Positions 1 through 9,794 of a DNA stretch of 64,000 nt are shown here, piece by piece (the first letter of the stretch is position 1; every line of letters starts with the position of its first letter). Source of the DNA: Pseudomonas oleovorans subsp. oleovorans (GTDB taxonomy: Bacteria; Pseudomonadota; Gammaproteobacteria; Pseudomonadales; Pseudomonadaceae); contig NZ_NIUB01000008.1 in assembly GCF_002197815.1 (NCBI RefSeq), positions 93,913 through 157,912 of the forward strand. Reading direction: 5' to 3'. The notes under the pieces are model-generated. The model searched no databases. It worked only from the letters and a program-made list of their open reading frames with translations, and was not told where the DNA came from. The translations under genes were made by a program, and so were the position numbers.

Positions 1-2910
1 GGCCTTGCGCACGTGCTCGACCAGCTCACGGTAGCGTTCGGCATAGGCCGCGTTCTGGTAGGCGGTCAGACGCTGCACACGGTCGGCAACGATTTCCTCC
101 AGCGTGCTGCAATGCGGCGCTTCGACGACCTTGGGCGCGGCGAGCTTTTCCACCGCAGCCAGGTCATGTGCGGCGCGACGGCCCCAGAGGAAGGCCTGCT
201 GGTTGAGTTGAACGGACACGCCGTTGAGCTCGATGGCCTTGTTCAGCGCTTCGGCCGATACCGGCACCAGGCCCAACTGATAGGCATAGCCGAGCATGAA
301 CAGGTTGGTGGCGATGCTATCGCCGAGCAGGCGAGTGGCCAGGCGAGTAGCGTCGACGAAACGAGTCTTGCCCTCGCCCACCGCCTCGCTGATCGCCTCG
401 CGCATGGCTGCGCCGGGAACCTGGGCGTCCGGGTTGCGGGTGAACTCGGCAGTGGCCGCCTCATGACTGTTGATCACCGCATGGGCGATCTTGTCGTTGA
501 GCTTGGCCAGCGCCTCTTCGCTGGACGACACCACCAGGTCGCAACCCAGCAGCAGGTCGGTTTCCCCGGCGGCGATGCGCACCGCGTAGATGTCGCTCTG
601 CTGCGCGGCGATGCGGATATGGGTGATCACCGGGCCGAACTTCTGCGCCAGGCCGGCCTGGTCGAGCACGGTGCAGCCCTTGCCTTCGATATGCGCGGCC
701 ATGCCCAGCAGCGCGCCAACGGTGGTCACACCGCTACCGCCAACACCGGGCAGAAGGATGTTCCAGGGGCGAGTCAGGGCCGGCTGTTTCGGCTCCGGCA
801 GGGCGATGAACAGCGCACCGAGGCCAACGGCCTCGGGCTTGCGCAGGCTGCCGCCGTGCACGGTGACGAAACTCGGGCAGAAGCCCTCCAGGCAGCTGAA
901 GTCCTTGTTACAGGCACTCTGGTCGATCTCGCGCTTGCGCCCCAGTTCGGTTTCCAGCGGCAGCACCGACAGGCAGTTGGATTTCACGCTGCAGTCGCCA
1001 CAGCCTTCGCACACGGCCGGGTTGATGAAGGCGCGCTTGGCCGGATCGACCATCTTGCCGCGCTTGCGCCGACGACGTTTTTCGGTGGCGCAGGTCTGGT
1101 CGTAGAGGATCACCGACACACCTTTTACCTCGCGCAACTCACGCTGCACGGCGTCCAGTTCGCGGCGGTGGTGGAAGGTCACGCCCGGGGCGAAGGTGGC
1201 GCGGGTCGGGTACTTGTCCGGCTCATCGCTGACCAGGGCGATGCGTTTGACGCCCTCGGCATGCACCTGCTGGCTGAGCTGGTCGATACGCAGCTCGCCG
1301 TCGATGGGCTGGCCGCCGGTCATCGCCACCGCATCGTTGTAGAGAATCTTGTAGGTGATATTGACCCCGGCGGCCACGGCCGCGCGCAGGGCCAGATGGC
1401 CGGAGTGGAAGTAGGTGCCGTCACCGAGGTTCTGGAACACGTGCGGCGTATCGGTGAACGGCGCCTGGCCGATCCAGGTGGCGCCCTCGCCGCCCATCTG
1501 GGTGAAGGTGTCGGTGCTGCGATCCATCCACTGGGTCATGTAATGGCAACCGATGCCAGCGAGGGCGCGGCTGCCCTCCGGCACCTTGGTCGAGCTGTTG
1601 TGCGGGCAGCCGGAGCAGAAATGCGGGGTGCGCACGGTCTTGTGCTTGGGCGCGGCCAGGGCCTTTTCCTTGGCATCGAGGAAGGCCAGGCGCTCTTCGA
1701 TGGTCGGGCTGCTGTAGATCGGCGCCAGGCGCTTGGCGATCACCCGGGCGATCATCGCCGGAGTCAATTCGCCCAAGTTGGGCAGCAGCGAATTACCCTG
1801 TTCATCGAACTCGCCGACCACGCGCGGGCGCTTGCCCACTGGCCAGTTATAGAGCTGGCCGGTGAGCTGGTCTTCGATGATGCTGCGTTTCTCTTCCACC
1901 ACCAGAATTTCGTCCAGGCCTTCGGCGAACTGGTGCACCGACACCGGCTCCAGCGGCCAGCTCATGCCGACCTTGAGCACGCGCAGGCCAACCTGGGCGC
2001 ACAGTGCTTCGTCCAGGCCGAGGTCATCCAGGGCCTGGCGCACGTCGAGGTAGGACTTGCCGGTGGTGATGATGCCCAGACGCGGGTTGGGCGAATCGAG
2101 CTTGACCTGGTTGAGGTTGTTGGCCAGGGCGAAGGCGCGCGCGGCGTAGATCTTGTAGACGTTGAGGCGCTTTTCCTGGGCCAGGGGCGGATCGGGCCAG
2201 CGGATGTGCACGCCGTCTTCCGGCAGTTGGAAATCCTCGGGGATCTTTATCTGGATACGCAGTGGATCGACGTCCACCACGGCCGAGGAGTCGACGTTCT
2301 CGGCGATGGTCTTCAGCGCTACCCAGCAGCCGCTGTAGCGCGACAGCTCCCAGCCGATGATGCCGTAGTCCAGCACTTCCTGGACGTTGGCCGGGTTGAG
2401 CACCGGGATCGACGCGGCGATGAACGCATGCTCGCTCTGGTGGGCGATGGTCGAGGACTTGCAGCCATGATCGTCGCCGGCCAACACCAGCACGCCGCCA
2501 TGCTTGGAAACACCGGCCGAGTTGCCGTGCTTGAACACGTCACCGCTGCGGTCGACGCCCGGCCCCTTGCCGTACCACATGGCGAACACGCCGTCGTAGC
2601 GGGCGCCGGGGAACAGGTTGGCCTGCTGGCTGCCCCACACCGCGGTCGCGCCCAGCTCTTCGTTGACGCCGGGCTGGAAGTGGATGTGGTTTTCCTTCAG
2701 GTACTCGCGCGCGTCCCACAGGCTCTTGTCCAGGCCGCCAAGGGGCGAGCCGCGATAGCCGGAGATGAAGCAGGCGGTATTGAGTCCGAAGGCGGCATCA
2801 CGCTGCTTCTGCAGCATGGGCAGGCGGGTGAGCGCCTGAGTGCCGGTCAGATAGAGGTGACCCGTGGCGAGGCGGTATTTGTCATCCAGGCGGATTTCGG
2901 CCAGTGACAT
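1..2910 (-). CDS. indolepyruvate ferredoxin oxidoreductase, fused alpha/gamma form (3' end outside window)
   Basis: TPP- and Fe-S-dependent enzyme that oxidatively decarboxylates aryl-2-oxo acids such as indolepyruvate to acyl-CoA. The minus strand is open for 970 codons from ATG at 2910 to the window edge; the family is about 1150-1160 residues, so roughly 190 are missing. The start is supported by AAGGAG eight to thirteen bases upstream. The N-terminus reads MSLAEIRLDDKYRL. The SGYRGSPLGG stretch near residue 50 fits the N-terminal pyruvate-oxidoreductase domain, and CSGCPHNSSTKV and GGEGATWIGQAPF fit the TPP half. A ferredoxin-like cluster NPAVCEGCGDCSVKSNC followed by more cysteines lies near residue 640, and LLPGVGGSGVTTVG begins the gamma-type domain. 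The divergent Lrp-type gene at 3110 is a candidate regulator (inference from position). Identification is strong; substrate is inferred from the family. Confidence 0.9.
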   Translation of the reverse strand, partial: MSLAEIRLDDKYRLATGHLYLTGTQALTRLPMLQKQRDAAFGLNTACFISGYRGSPLGGLDKSLWDAREYLKENHIHFQPGVNEELGATAVWGSQQANLFPGARYDGVFAMWYGKGPGVDRSGDVFKHGNSAGVSKHGGVLVLAGDDHGCKSSTIAHQSEHAFIAASIPVLNPANVQEVLDYGIIGWELSRYSGCWVALKTIAENVDSSAVVDVDPLRIQIKIPEDFQLPEDGVHIRWPDPPLAQEKRLNVYKIYAARAFALANNLNQVKLDSPNPRLGIITTGKSYLDVRQALDDLGLDEALCAQVGLRVLKVGMSWPLEPVSVHQFAEGLDEILVVEEKRSIIEDQLTGQLYNWPVGKRPRVVGEFDEQGNSLLPNLGELTPAMIARVIAKRLAPIYSSPTIEERLAFLDAKEKALAAPKHKTVRTPHFCSGCPHNSSTKVPEGSRALAGIGCHYMTQWMDRSTDTFTQMGGEGATWIGQAPFTDTPHVFQNLGDGTYFHSGHLALRAAVAAGVNITYKILYNDAVAMTGGQPIDGELRIDQLSQQVHAEGVKRIALVSDEPDKYPTRATFAPGVTFHHRRELDAVQRELREVKGVSVILYDQTCATEKRRRRKRGKMVDPAKRAFINPAVCEGCGDCSVKSNCLSVLPLETELGRKREIDQSACNKDFSCLEGFCPSFVTVHGGSLRKPEAVGLGALFIALPEPKQPALTRPWNILLPGVGGSGVTTVGALLGMAAHIEGKGCTVLDQAGLAQKFGPVITHIRIAAQQSDIYAVRIAAGETDLLLGCDLVVSSSEEALAKLNDKIAHAVINSHEAATAEFTRNPDAQVPGAAMREAISEAVGEGKTRFVDATRLATRLLGDSIATNLFMLGYAYQLGLVPVSAEALNKAIELNGVSVQLNQQAFLWGRRAAHDLAAVEKLAAPKVVEAPHCSTLEEIVADRVQRLTAYQNAAYAERYRELVEHVRKA

Positions 2911-3109
2911 GGAGCGCTCCTTTTATTTTTATGGCGAGCACAAAGGAGCGCGATGGTAGACACGCTCCATTGGTTTCCACAGCAGGATCACTGCGACGGA
3001 TTTGCCTAAAGCATGACCGGAGGGTTCCGCTTTTTTATTTCTATATTCGGGCTTCGAAGGCAATACTCCGCATGATCCTTCCAACAATCACAATAATTTG
3101 GAAACAATC

Positions 3110-3577
3110 ATGCAGGACAAACTCAGCCCCATCGACCGGCGGATTCTCCGCCTGCTGCAACACGATGCCGACCTATCTGCCGCCGAGGTGGCGGAAAAGG
3201 TCGAGCTGTCGCAGTCACCCTGCTGGCGGCGCATCAACCGCATGCAGGAAGAGGGATTGATCGAACGCAAGGTCGCCCTGCTCAACCATAAGCGCCTGGG
3301 CTTCGGCATCACGGTGTTCGTCGACATCAAGCTGTCGGCACACGGCCGCGGCAATCTGGATGAGTTCGAGCAAGCTGTGGTCGGCTACCCGCAGGTACTG
3401 GAGTGCTACAGCATGGCCGGCGGTTCGGACTACCTGCTCAAGGTGGTGGCCAAGGACATCGCCGACTACGAGCGCTTCCTGCGTGACCACCTGCTGCAGC
3501 GCCCGCACGTGCACGAGGCGCACTCGCATATCGCCATGAGCGAGGTCAAACGCACCACCGAGCTGCCGCTGGATTAA
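3110..3577 (+). CDS. Lrp/AsnC family transcriptional regulator
   Basis: 155-residue feast/famine regulator. Residues about 1-60 form an AsnC-type winged helix (MQDKLSPIDRRILRLLQ, then LSQSPCWRRINRMQEEGLI), and the rest is an effector-binding RAM domain (SGGSDYLLKV-like segment MAGGSDYLLKVVAKD). A TTG at 3098 would add four residues; ATG at 3110 is preferred because the only Shine-Dalgarno-like bases (TTGGAA) lie 8-12 bases upstream of it. It is divergent from the indolepyruvate oxidoreductase gene, with a 199-bp spacer, so control of that aromatic amino acid catabolic gene is plausible but inferred. Its stop overlaps the end of the convergent permease gene by four bases. Effector unknown. Confidence 0.9.
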   Translation: MQDKLSPIDRRILRLLQHDADLSAAEVAEKVELSQSPCWRRINRMQEEGLIERKVALLNHKRLGFGITVFVDIKLSAHGRGNLDEFEQAVVGYPQVLECYSMAGGSDYLLKVVAKDIADYERFLRDHLLQRPHVHEAHSHIAMSEVKRTTELPLD

Positions 3578-4524
3578 CGCCCTGGCCTGCGCGTCCGCCA
3601 AGCGGCCAGCAGCGATGGGCCGAGCGCGGTGAGTGCCGAGCCAAGCACCACCACCACGGCGCCAGCGTAGGCGATCCAGTTGACCTGCTCAGGTAGCACG
3701 TGGTCCGGCCACCAGGTCGAGGCCAGGGCCACGGAGACGAAGGTCACCAACGGGGTCAGCGCCAGGGTCGCACTGACCCGTGAAGCCTCCCAATGCGCCA
3801 GTGCCTCGGCGAAGGCGCCATAGGCCACCAGGGTATTCAGGCAGCAAGCCAGCAGCAGCCAGCCTTGCAGCGGGCTCAGTTGCAGCGCTTGTAGCGGCTG
3901 CGCCCAGGGCGTCAGCAACAGCGCGCAGGCCAGGTAGATAACCATCATCACCTGCACCGAATTCCACGAGGTCAGCAGTTGCTTCTGCGCCAGGCCGTAG
4001 AAGGTCCAGACAAAGGCAGCCGCCAGCACGGTCAGCACCCCGGTGGTATAGGTGGTCAGCGAGGTCAGCAGCTCACCCAGGCGCTGATTGAAGAACAGGC
4101 CGAAGCCCAGCAGCATGACCATCAGGCCAAGCGCCTGGCCCAGACTGAAACGCTCGCGAAAGACGAACAGGCTGCTGATCAGCAACAGGATCGGCGCCAC
4201 CTGGATCACCAGTTGCGTGGTACCGGGGCTGAGCAGGTTGAGCCCGACCAGGTACAGCACGTAGTTGGCCGTCAGCCCGCCAATGGCCAGCGCCAGCAGC
4301 CAGCCGCCCTTGCGCCCGAGCGGACGGAAACGCGGTAACCGACGGCTCGCAGCCAGGTAGGCAAACAGCAGCGAACCGGCCACGGCCAGGCGATACCAGG
4401 TGACCGTGACCGGATCCATGACCAGGAGAACTTCTTTCAGCTTGATTGGCAGGATGCCCCAAAGCACCGAAGTGATCAGGGCCAGCAGCAGACCGTACAT
4501 CCAACGGCCGGAAGAAATGTGCAT
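3574..4524 (-). CDS. DMT (EamA) family permease
   Basis: 316-residue inner membrane protein with about ten hydrophobic segments arranged as two EamA repeats: the first from MYGLLLALITSVLWGILPIKL to about residue 145, the second from TTGVLTVLAAAFVWTFYG to about 300. This is the drug/metabolite transporter layout; members export amino acids, purines or other metabolites, and the substrate cannot be told here. The start ATG at 4524 is preceded by AGAGG at a normal distance. The C-terminus is basic and cytoplasmic (AAWRTRRPGR). It overlaps the Lrp-type gene tail to tail by four bases, leaving no room for a terminator between them. Possible link to amino acid export because of the neighbouring Lrp regulator is only inference. 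Confidence 0.88.
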   Translation of the reverse strand: MHISSGRWMYGLLLALITSVLWGILPIKLKEVLLVMDPVTVTWYRLAVAGSLLFAYLAASRRLPRFRPLGRKGGWLLALAIGGLTANYVLYLVGLNLLSPGTTQLVIQVAPILLLISSLFVFRERFSLGQALGLMVMLLGFGLFFNQRLGELLTSLTTYTTGVLTVLAAAFVWTFYGLAQKQLLTSWNSVQVMMVIYLACALLLTPWAQPLQALQLSPLQGWLLLACCLNTLVAYGAFAEALAHWEASRVSATLALTPLVTFVSVALASTWWPDHVLPEQVNWIAYAGAVVVVLGSALTALGPSLLAAWRTRRPGR

Positions 4525-4802
4525 GGCAACCTCTGGCAGGCGGCCAACAGAGCATGTCGACCGCAGCAGAGCATTCTAGGAGAGGCCACCACACCGACAC
4601 AGCAACAGTTCAGCCCAGTTGCCGAGCGAAACTGTACTGATCGGCAACCCAGAAACGCCAGCCGACCGGCGCCAATAATCTATAAGATCCGCTAAAAGCA
4701 CCTAACAAGCCGCCAAAATCTACCATCTGTCGTTTTGCCAAGCAGGTCGCATTGGCCACAGTAGACTCAGGTTATCCAGCACCTGCAGATGGAGTCCCCG
4801 CC

Positions 4803-5063
4803 ATGTTCGGCCAACGCACCGTCGACCCCCAACCGGGCACGCATTACCGCAGCTCACGCGTCAGCGCCGTCAACGGCCAGTATTTCTTCGCCACTCGCGA
4901 AGGCACGCTGGAGGGCCCCTACCTCTCCCGTCACGACGCCGAACAGAGCATCGTGCGCTATATCGAGCGCATGGTCATGGCCGACAAGCTGATGCGTCAT
5001 AGCAGCGAGCACATCGACAACCTGCAACGCCGCGAAGCGATCAAGCACAATCAGGAGCTTTGA
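4803..5063 (+). CDS. small conserved protein, DUF6316-like
   Basis: 86-residue soluble protein starting MFGQRTVDPQPGTHYRSSR, with the patterns YFFATREGTLEGPY and a helical tail ending HNQEL. I recall this as a small family common in Pseudomonas (DUF6316); no function is established. ATG at 4803 is chosen because GGAG lies eight bases upstream (4791-4794); an earlier TTG at 4752 would add 17 residues that do not look conserved. No signal peptide or membrane segment. It is followed after ten bases by the stop of the convergent hydrolase gene. A weakly AT-rich stretch near 4670-4740 probably holds its promoter. Confidence 0.75.
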   Translation: MFGQRTVDPQPGTHYRSSRVSAVNGQYFFATREGTLEGPYLSRHDAEQSIVRYIERMVMADKLMRHSSEHIDNLQRREAIKHNQEL

Positions 5064-5073
5064 GCGCTCCCAC

Positions 5074-6063
5074 CTACAGACGCGCCAAGCCCAAATCCCC
5101 CCGATGCGCCGCGAGATGCGGCAGCACTGCGGCCAGCAAAGGCTCCTTGAAGGCATCCTGAAAGCGATGCGCCAGGCCCGGAATCAACTTGAGTTCGGAG
5201 CCCTTGATATGCGCAGCCACGTGTACCCCATGCATTACCGGCAATAGCGGGTCGGCCGTGCCGTGCACCACCAGCGTCGGCACGTTCAGGCGATTGAGCA
5301 ACTCGACCCGACTCGACTCGGCAAGAATCGCCAGCAGCTGACGCTGCACGCCTTCGGGATTGAAGGCGCGGTCATAGGCCTGTTCAGCCTGATGCAAGAG
5401 CAAGGCACGATCATCATGCACCGACGGGCTACCGAGGGCCGCCAGCAAGTCTGCCTGCTGCTGCAGAGCGGCCTCGCGACTCCCCGCCTCGCGCCTTGCC
5501 AGCAGCGCCACCAGCGCATCGCTGGGTGCAGGCAGTCCTTGAGCACCCGAGCTGGTCATCACCAGCGTCAGACTGAGAACGCGCTGCGGCGCCAGATCGG
5601 CCAGGTGCTGGGCGATCATGCCGCCCATGCTCGCACCCAGTACATGGAAGTTGTCGACGCCCAGACGATCCATCAACCCCAGGGCATCGCCCGCCATGTC
5701 GCGCAGGTGATAAGGCGCGCCGAGCGAAAGGCCCAGGCGATAGCGCAGTACCTCGTAAGGCAGGTTGATGCTCGGCGCCGGCCGCCGCCACGTGCTCAGC
5801 CCGACATCGCGATTGTCGAAGCGCACGACGCGAAAGCCCTGCTGACACAGGCGCTCGACCACCTCGTCAGGCCAGTGGATCAACTGTCCGCCCAGCCCCA
5901 TCACCAGCAGCAGCGCCGGGTCGCGCTCACTGCCGATGCTTTGATAAGCCAGACGCACCTCACCGACATCCGCATAGCGGGTCGGCTCGGACAGGTCGCA
6001 ACGATTGGCCGCAAGAGACGGCAGGCCGCAAAGCAACGCGGCCAGGAAAATGAATGCACGCAT
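5074..6063 (-). CDS. exported alpha/beta hydrolase
   Basis: 329-residue alpha/beta-fold hydrolase with an N-terminal signal peptide (MRAFIFLAALLCGLPSLAA), so likely periplasmic. The catalytic triad is readable: nucleophile elbow GASMGG with Ser145, Asp in VVHGTADPLLP and His in GLAHRF. The HGGG-type oxyanion region is replaced by VMGLGGQ. An in-frame ATG at 6132 would add 23 residues ahead of the signal peptide; the start at 6063 is preferred because it places the signal peptide at the N-terminus. The fold resembles esterase/haloperoxidase-like enzymes; the substrate is unknown. It is separated from metE by a REP-like hairpin. Confidence 0.85.
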   Translation of the reverse strand: MRAFIFLAALLCGLPSLAANRCDLSEPTRYADVGEVRLAYQSIGSERDPALLLVMGLGGQLIHWPDEVVERLCQQGFRVVRFDNRDVGLSTWRRPAPSINLPYEVLRYRLGLSLGAPYHLRDMAGDALGLMDRLGVDNFHVLGASMGGMIAQHLADLAPQRVLSLTLVMTSSGAQGLPAPSDALVALLARREAGSREAALQQQADLLAALGSPSVHDDRALLLHQAEQAYDRAFNPEGVQRQLLAILAESSRVELLNRLNVPTLVVHGTADPLLPVMHGVHVAAHIKGSELKLIPGLAHRFQDAFKEPLLAAVLPHLAAHRGDLGLARL

Positions 6064-6212
6064 GGAAACACCAGAAACGCAGAACCCCACTGAAGCGCGA
6101 GTCTGATGAAAGTCGTTCGACGGCGCTGCCACACAAGCGTGACAGTTTGATGAAGGGGGACGAACGGTTGCCCAGACGGTGACCAGAAGTGCGATCCAGA
6201 GCGTCGCGAGCG

Positions 6213-6238
6213 CCCCTCCTACCTATCCGTAGGAGGGG
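6213..6238. repeat. REP-like hairpin downstream of metE
   Basis: Perfect 10-bp inverted repeat CCCCTCCTAC / GTAGGAGGGG with a six-base loop. It sits between the metE stop and the hydrolase start and has no T-run, so it is more likely a Pseudomonas REP-type extragenic palindrome than a terminator. It shares the GTAGGAG core with the hairpins at 22752, 47743 and 63717. Confidence 0.7.
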
Positions 6239-6264
6239 CTTCAGCCGCGACCACTGCCGGGGAA

Positions 6265-8568
6265 TCAGGCCAGCTCGGCGCGCAACTGCCTGGCGGCGGC
6301 CACCATGTTCACCAACGCCGCCTCGGTTTCCGGCCAGGCGCGGGTTTTCAGGCCGCAATCGGGGTTGACCCACAGGCGTTCGAGCGGGATACGCCGCGCC
6401 GCCTTGCGCAACAACCCGACCATCTCGGCGCTGTCCGGCACCCGTGGCGAGTGGATGTCATACACGCCGGGGCCGATGTCGTTCGGGTAAGCGAACTTCT
6501 CGAACGCTGCCAACAGCTCCATGTCCGAACGCGAGGTCTCGATGGTGATCACGTCGGCATCCATCGCCGCGATGGACTCGATCACATCGTTGAACTCGCT
6601 GTAGCACATGTGGGTGTGGATCTGCGTCTCGTCGCGCACACCGCTGGCGGTGAGGCGGAAGGCCTCGGTGGCCCAGTCCAGGTAGTGCTGCCAGGCGGCC
6701 TGACGTAACGGCAACCCTTCGCGAAACGCCGCCTCGTCGATCTGGATGATCTTGATACCGGCTGCCTCCAGATCCACCACTTCGTCACGAATCGCCAGCG
6801 CCAGTTGCTGCGCCTGCACTTCACGTGACACGTCCTCGCGCGGGAACGACCACATCAGCATGGTCACCGGGCCGGTCAGCATGCCCTTCATCACCTTGTC
6901 GGTCAGACCCTGGGCGTACTTGATCCATTCCACCGTCATGGCCTTGGGTCGGCTCAGGTCGCCAACGATCACCGCCGGTTTGACGCAACGTGAGCCGTAA
7001 CTCTGCACCCAGCCGAAGCGGGTGAAGGCATAGCCATCGAGTTGTTCGGCAAAGTACTCGACCATATCGTTGCGCTCGGCCTCGCCATGCACCAGCACGT
7101 CCAGCCCCAGGCGCTCCTGCACCTGTACCGCCTGGCGAATTTCACTCTGCATGACCTCGGTGTATTCGGCCGCACTCAGCTTGCCTTGCTTGAACGACTG
7201 CCGCGCCAGGCGAATCGCCGAGGTCTGCGGGAAGGAGCCGATGGTGGTGGTCGGCAACAATGGCAGTTGCAGGCACTCACGCTGTTGTTCGATGCGCTCG
7301 GCGAACGCCGACTGGCGCTGGGCATGACGCGGACGAATCGCCGCCAGACGGGCCTGCACCTCGGGTTTGTGAATACGCCCTGAAGCCGCACGAGCAGCCT
7401 GTACTGAGCGGCTCGCTTGCAAGGCGGCATGCACAGAAGCGTCTTCCGGCACCTCCAGGGCCTTACCGAGCAATGCGACCTCCTGACATTTCTGCACGGC
7501 AAAAGCCAGCCAGCCTTTCAGCTCGGCATCGAGCTGGTCTTCGCGCATCAGGTCCACCGGGCTGTGCAGCAGCGAGCAGGACGGCGCGACCCACAGCCGG
7601 TCGCCCAAACGCTCGTGAGCGTGGCGCAGCACCTCAAGGGCTTTCTCCAGATCGCAGCGCCAGACGTTGCGCCCGTTGACCACGCCCAGCGACAACACTT
7701 TATAAGCCGGCAGACGGTCGAGAATGGTCGGGTACTGCTCCGGCGCACGTACCAGGTCGATATGCAGGCCATCTACAGGCAGGTTGGCGGCCAGACCGAG
7801 GTTGTCTTCCAGGCCGCCAAAGTAGGTGGCGATCAGCTTCTTGCAGGGTTCGCGCTGAATCAGGTTGTAGGCGCGCTCGAAGGCGTTCTTCCAAGCCTGT
7901 GGCAGATCGAGCACCAGAATCGGCTCGTCGATCTGCACCCACTCCACGCCCTGCGCGGCCAGACGCTGGAAGATCTCGCCATAGACCGGCAGCAGACTTT
8001 CGAGCAGCTCCAGCTTGTCGAAGTCGCCACCCTTGGCCTTGCCCAGCCATAGATAGGTCAGCGGACCGATAAGCACCGGCTTGACGTCGTGACCGAGGGC
8101 ATGCGCCTCAGCCACCTCCTCGAACAGTTGCTCCCAGCTCAGGGCGAACTGCTGGTCAGCACTGAACTCCGGCACCAGGTAGTGGTAGTTGGTATTGAAC
8201 CACTTGGTCATTTCCTGGGCGTGGGCACCACCGCAGCAACTGCCACTGCTCTTGTTTGCAACGGCCCCACGGGCCATGGCGAACAGGGTCTCCAGCGTCG
8301 GCTTGCCGGCGGCCGGGCGAAAGCGCTCGGGAATCACACCGAAGGCCAGCGAATGAGCGAGTACCTGGTCGTACCAGGCGAAGTCACCCACCGGCAGCAG
8401 ATCGATGCCGGCATCCTTCTGCAATTGCCAGTGCTCGGCGCGCAGACGCTGGCCGACGGCGCGCAAGCCGGCTTCGTCCAGCTCACCTTGCCAGTGGGCT
8501 TCGAGGGCTTTCTTCAGTTCGCGGTCGCGGCCGATGCGCGGGAAACCGAGGGAATGGGACAGGGCCAT
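6265..8568 (-). CDS. metE: cobalamin-independent methionine synthase
   Basis: 767 residues, the usual length for MetE (5-methyltetrahydropteroyltriglutamate-homocysteine methyltransferase), the last step of methionine synthesis without B12. The N-terminal domain starts [23 protein letters not shown]; the catalytic C-terminal barrel contains [23 protein letters not shown] and the zinc ligands in [12 protein letters not shown] and [14 protein letters not shown] at 8568 has GGAG nine bases upstream; longer in-frame starts up to 8637 would run into the operator region. It is divergent from metR, the arrangement known from enterics and pseudomonads in which MetR with homocysteine activates metE. 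No cobalamin riboswitch was recognised in the leader. Confidence 0.97.
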   Translation of the reverse strand: MALSHSLGFPRIGRDRELKKALEAHWQGELDEAGLRAVGQRLRAEHWQLQKDAGIDLLPVGDFAWYDQVLAHSLAFGVIPERFRPAAGKPTLETLFAMARGAVANKSSGSCCGGAHAQEMTKWFNTNYHYLVPEFSADQQFALSWEQLFEEVAEAHALGHDVKPVLIGPLTYLWLGKAKGGDFDKLELLESLLPVYGEIFQRLAAQGVEWVQIDEPILVLDLPQAWKNAFERAYNLIQREPCKKLIATYFGGLEDNLGLAANLPVDGLHIDLVRAPEQYPTILDRLPAYKVLSLGVVNGRNVWRCDLEKALEVLRHAHERLGDRLWVAPSCSLLHSPVDLMREDQLDAELKGWLAFAVQKCQEVALLGKALEVPEDASVHAALQASRSVQAARAASGRIHKPEVQARLAAIRPRHAQRQSAFAERIEQQRECLQLPLLPTTTIGSFPQTSAIRLARQSFKQGKLSAAEYTEVMQSEIRQAVQVQERLGLDVLVHGEAERNDMVEYFAEQLDGYAFTRFGWVQSYGSRCVKPAVIVGDLSRPKAMTVEWIKYAQGLTDKVMKGMLTGPVTMLMWSFPREDVSREVQAQQLALAIRDEVVDLEAAGIKIIQIDEAAFREGLPLRQAAWQHYLDWATEAFRLTASGVRDETQIHTHMCYSEFNDVIESIAAMDADVITIETSRSDMELLAAFEKFAYPNDIGPGVYDIHSPRVPDSAEMVGLLRKAARRIPLERLWVNPDCGLKTRAWPETEAALVNMVAAARQLRAELA

Positions 8569-8633
8569 GTCGTGAAACTCCAGAATCAATCGAGATGGCG
8601 CCATTCTCGGCACCAACACCGAGTGAGACAAAC

Positions 8634-8651
8634 TCAAGATTTTCGTCTTGA
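8634..8651. promoter_or_regulatory. inverted repeat in metE-metR intergenic region
   Basis: Perfect arms TCAAGA and TCTTGA separated by six bases (TTTTCG), about 65 bp from the metE start. It is a candidate regulator site or leader hairpin for metE; it does not match the MetR consensus. Confidence 0.4.
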
Positions 8652-8678
8652 TCTAAAGATTTACTCATGTAGGCTGTA

Positions 8679-8691
8679 TGAACCATTTTCA
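8679..8691. promoter_or_regulatory. candidate MetR binding site
   Basis: TGAACCATTTTCA matches the LysR-type MetR half-site pattern TGAA-N5-TTCA, and lies between divergent metE and metR, about 110 bp upstream of metE and 45 bp upstream of metR. Assignment rests on the known consensus and position. Confidence 0.6.
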
Positions 8692-8735
8692 TCCAGACAC
8701 GCAACTGGATGAGTGAAACCTTTTAGAGAATCGCC

Positions 8736-9653
8736 ATGCTCGAGCTACGCCACCTGAAAACCCTGCACGCCCTGCGCGAAACCGACAGCCTGGTGGAAGC
8801 CGCCGAACGCCTGCACCTGACCCAGTCGGCCCTTTCACACCAGTTCAAGGAGCTGGAAGAGCGCCTCGGCCTGCAGCTGTTCGTGCGCAAGACCAAGCCC
8901 GTGCGCTTCACCAGCGCCGGCCTGCGCCTGCTACAGCTCGCCGACGCCACCCTGCCCCTGCTCCGCGGCGCCGAGCGTGATTTGGCGCGCCTGGCGGGCG
9001 GCACCGCTGGCCGCTTGCACATGGCCATCGAATGCCACAGCTGCTTCCAGTGGCTGATGCCGACCATCGATCAGTTCCGCGACGCCTGGCCGGAGGTGGA
9101 ACTGGACCTGGCCTCGGGCTTCTCCTTCGCCCCGCTGCCGGCCCTGGCCCGGGGAGATCTGGACCTGGTGGTGACCTCGGACCCACTGGAACTGCCCGGC
9201 ATCACCTATGTACCGCTGTTCACCTACGAAGCCATGCTGGCGGTGGCCAACCAGCACCCACTGGCCAGCAAGGCCTGCATCAGGCCAGAAGACCTGGCCA
9301 CGGAGACGCTGATCACCTACCCGGTAGAGCGCGACCGCCTGGATATCTTTACCCGCTTCCTTGAGCCTGCGGATGTGGAACCCGCCCAGGTACGCACCTC
9401 CGAGCTGACGGTGATGATGATGCAGCTGGTGGCCAGCGGCCGCGGCGTCTGCGGCCTGCCCAACTGGGCGCTGCACGAATACAGCTCACGCGGTTATGTG
9501 ACGGCCAAGCGCCTGGGCGACAAGGGCCTGTTCGCCACCCTGTACGCCGGCATCCGCACCGATATGCTCGATGCACCCTTTATGCGCGACTTCCTGCTCA
9601 CCGCCAAGGACACCTCCTTCGCCAATCTGGAAGGAGTCAGCGTGGCGCGCTGA
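8736..9653 (+). CDS. metR: LysR-type activator of methionine genes (intact copy)
   Basis: 305-residue LysR family protein. The winged helix lies in residues 1-60 (MLELRHLKTLHALRETDSLVEAAERLHLTQSALSHQ is the recognition region, described here in part), and the rest is the substrate-binding domain. Divergence from metE with a TGAA-N5-TTCA site between them supports MetR. From codon 80 onward the gene has a diverged second copy at 22018-22698, with about 94 % protein identity by eye (14 differences in about 222 residues). The present copy is complete and should be functional; it may be a hybrid made when the copper block arrived. Confidence 0.95.
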   Translation: MLELRHLKTLHALRETDSLVEAAERLHLTQSALSHQFKELEERLGLQLFVRKTKPVRFTSAGLRLLQLADATLPLLRGAERDLARLAGGTAGRLHMAIECHSCFQWLMPTIDQFRDAWPEVELDLASGFSFAPLPALARGDLDLVVTSDPLELPGITYVPLFTYEAMLAVANQHPLASKACIRPEDLATETLITYPVERDRLDIFTRFLEPADVEPAQVRTSELTVMMMQLVASGRGVCGLPNWALHEYSSRGYVTAKRLGDKGLFATLYAGIRTDMLDAPFMRDFLLTAKDTSFANLEGVSVAR

Positions 9654-9794
9654 GCGGCTGGCCCCACTTCACAGAGTGGCGTTGCACGCCCGCAATAGCG
9701 ATTTGCTAAAACCGTGATCTGAATCAATTGCGCATGGCTGCAACTAAGCCTTAATCAAAGCGTCAGTATTCAATAGGCACGGAAACCAAATCCC

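Noticed and set aside
13..2907. Plus-strand frame of 964 codons over the start of the window
   Set aside because: It is antisense to a clear indolepyruvate ferredoxin oxidoreductase and has no protein-like motifs; it results from GC-rich codon bias.
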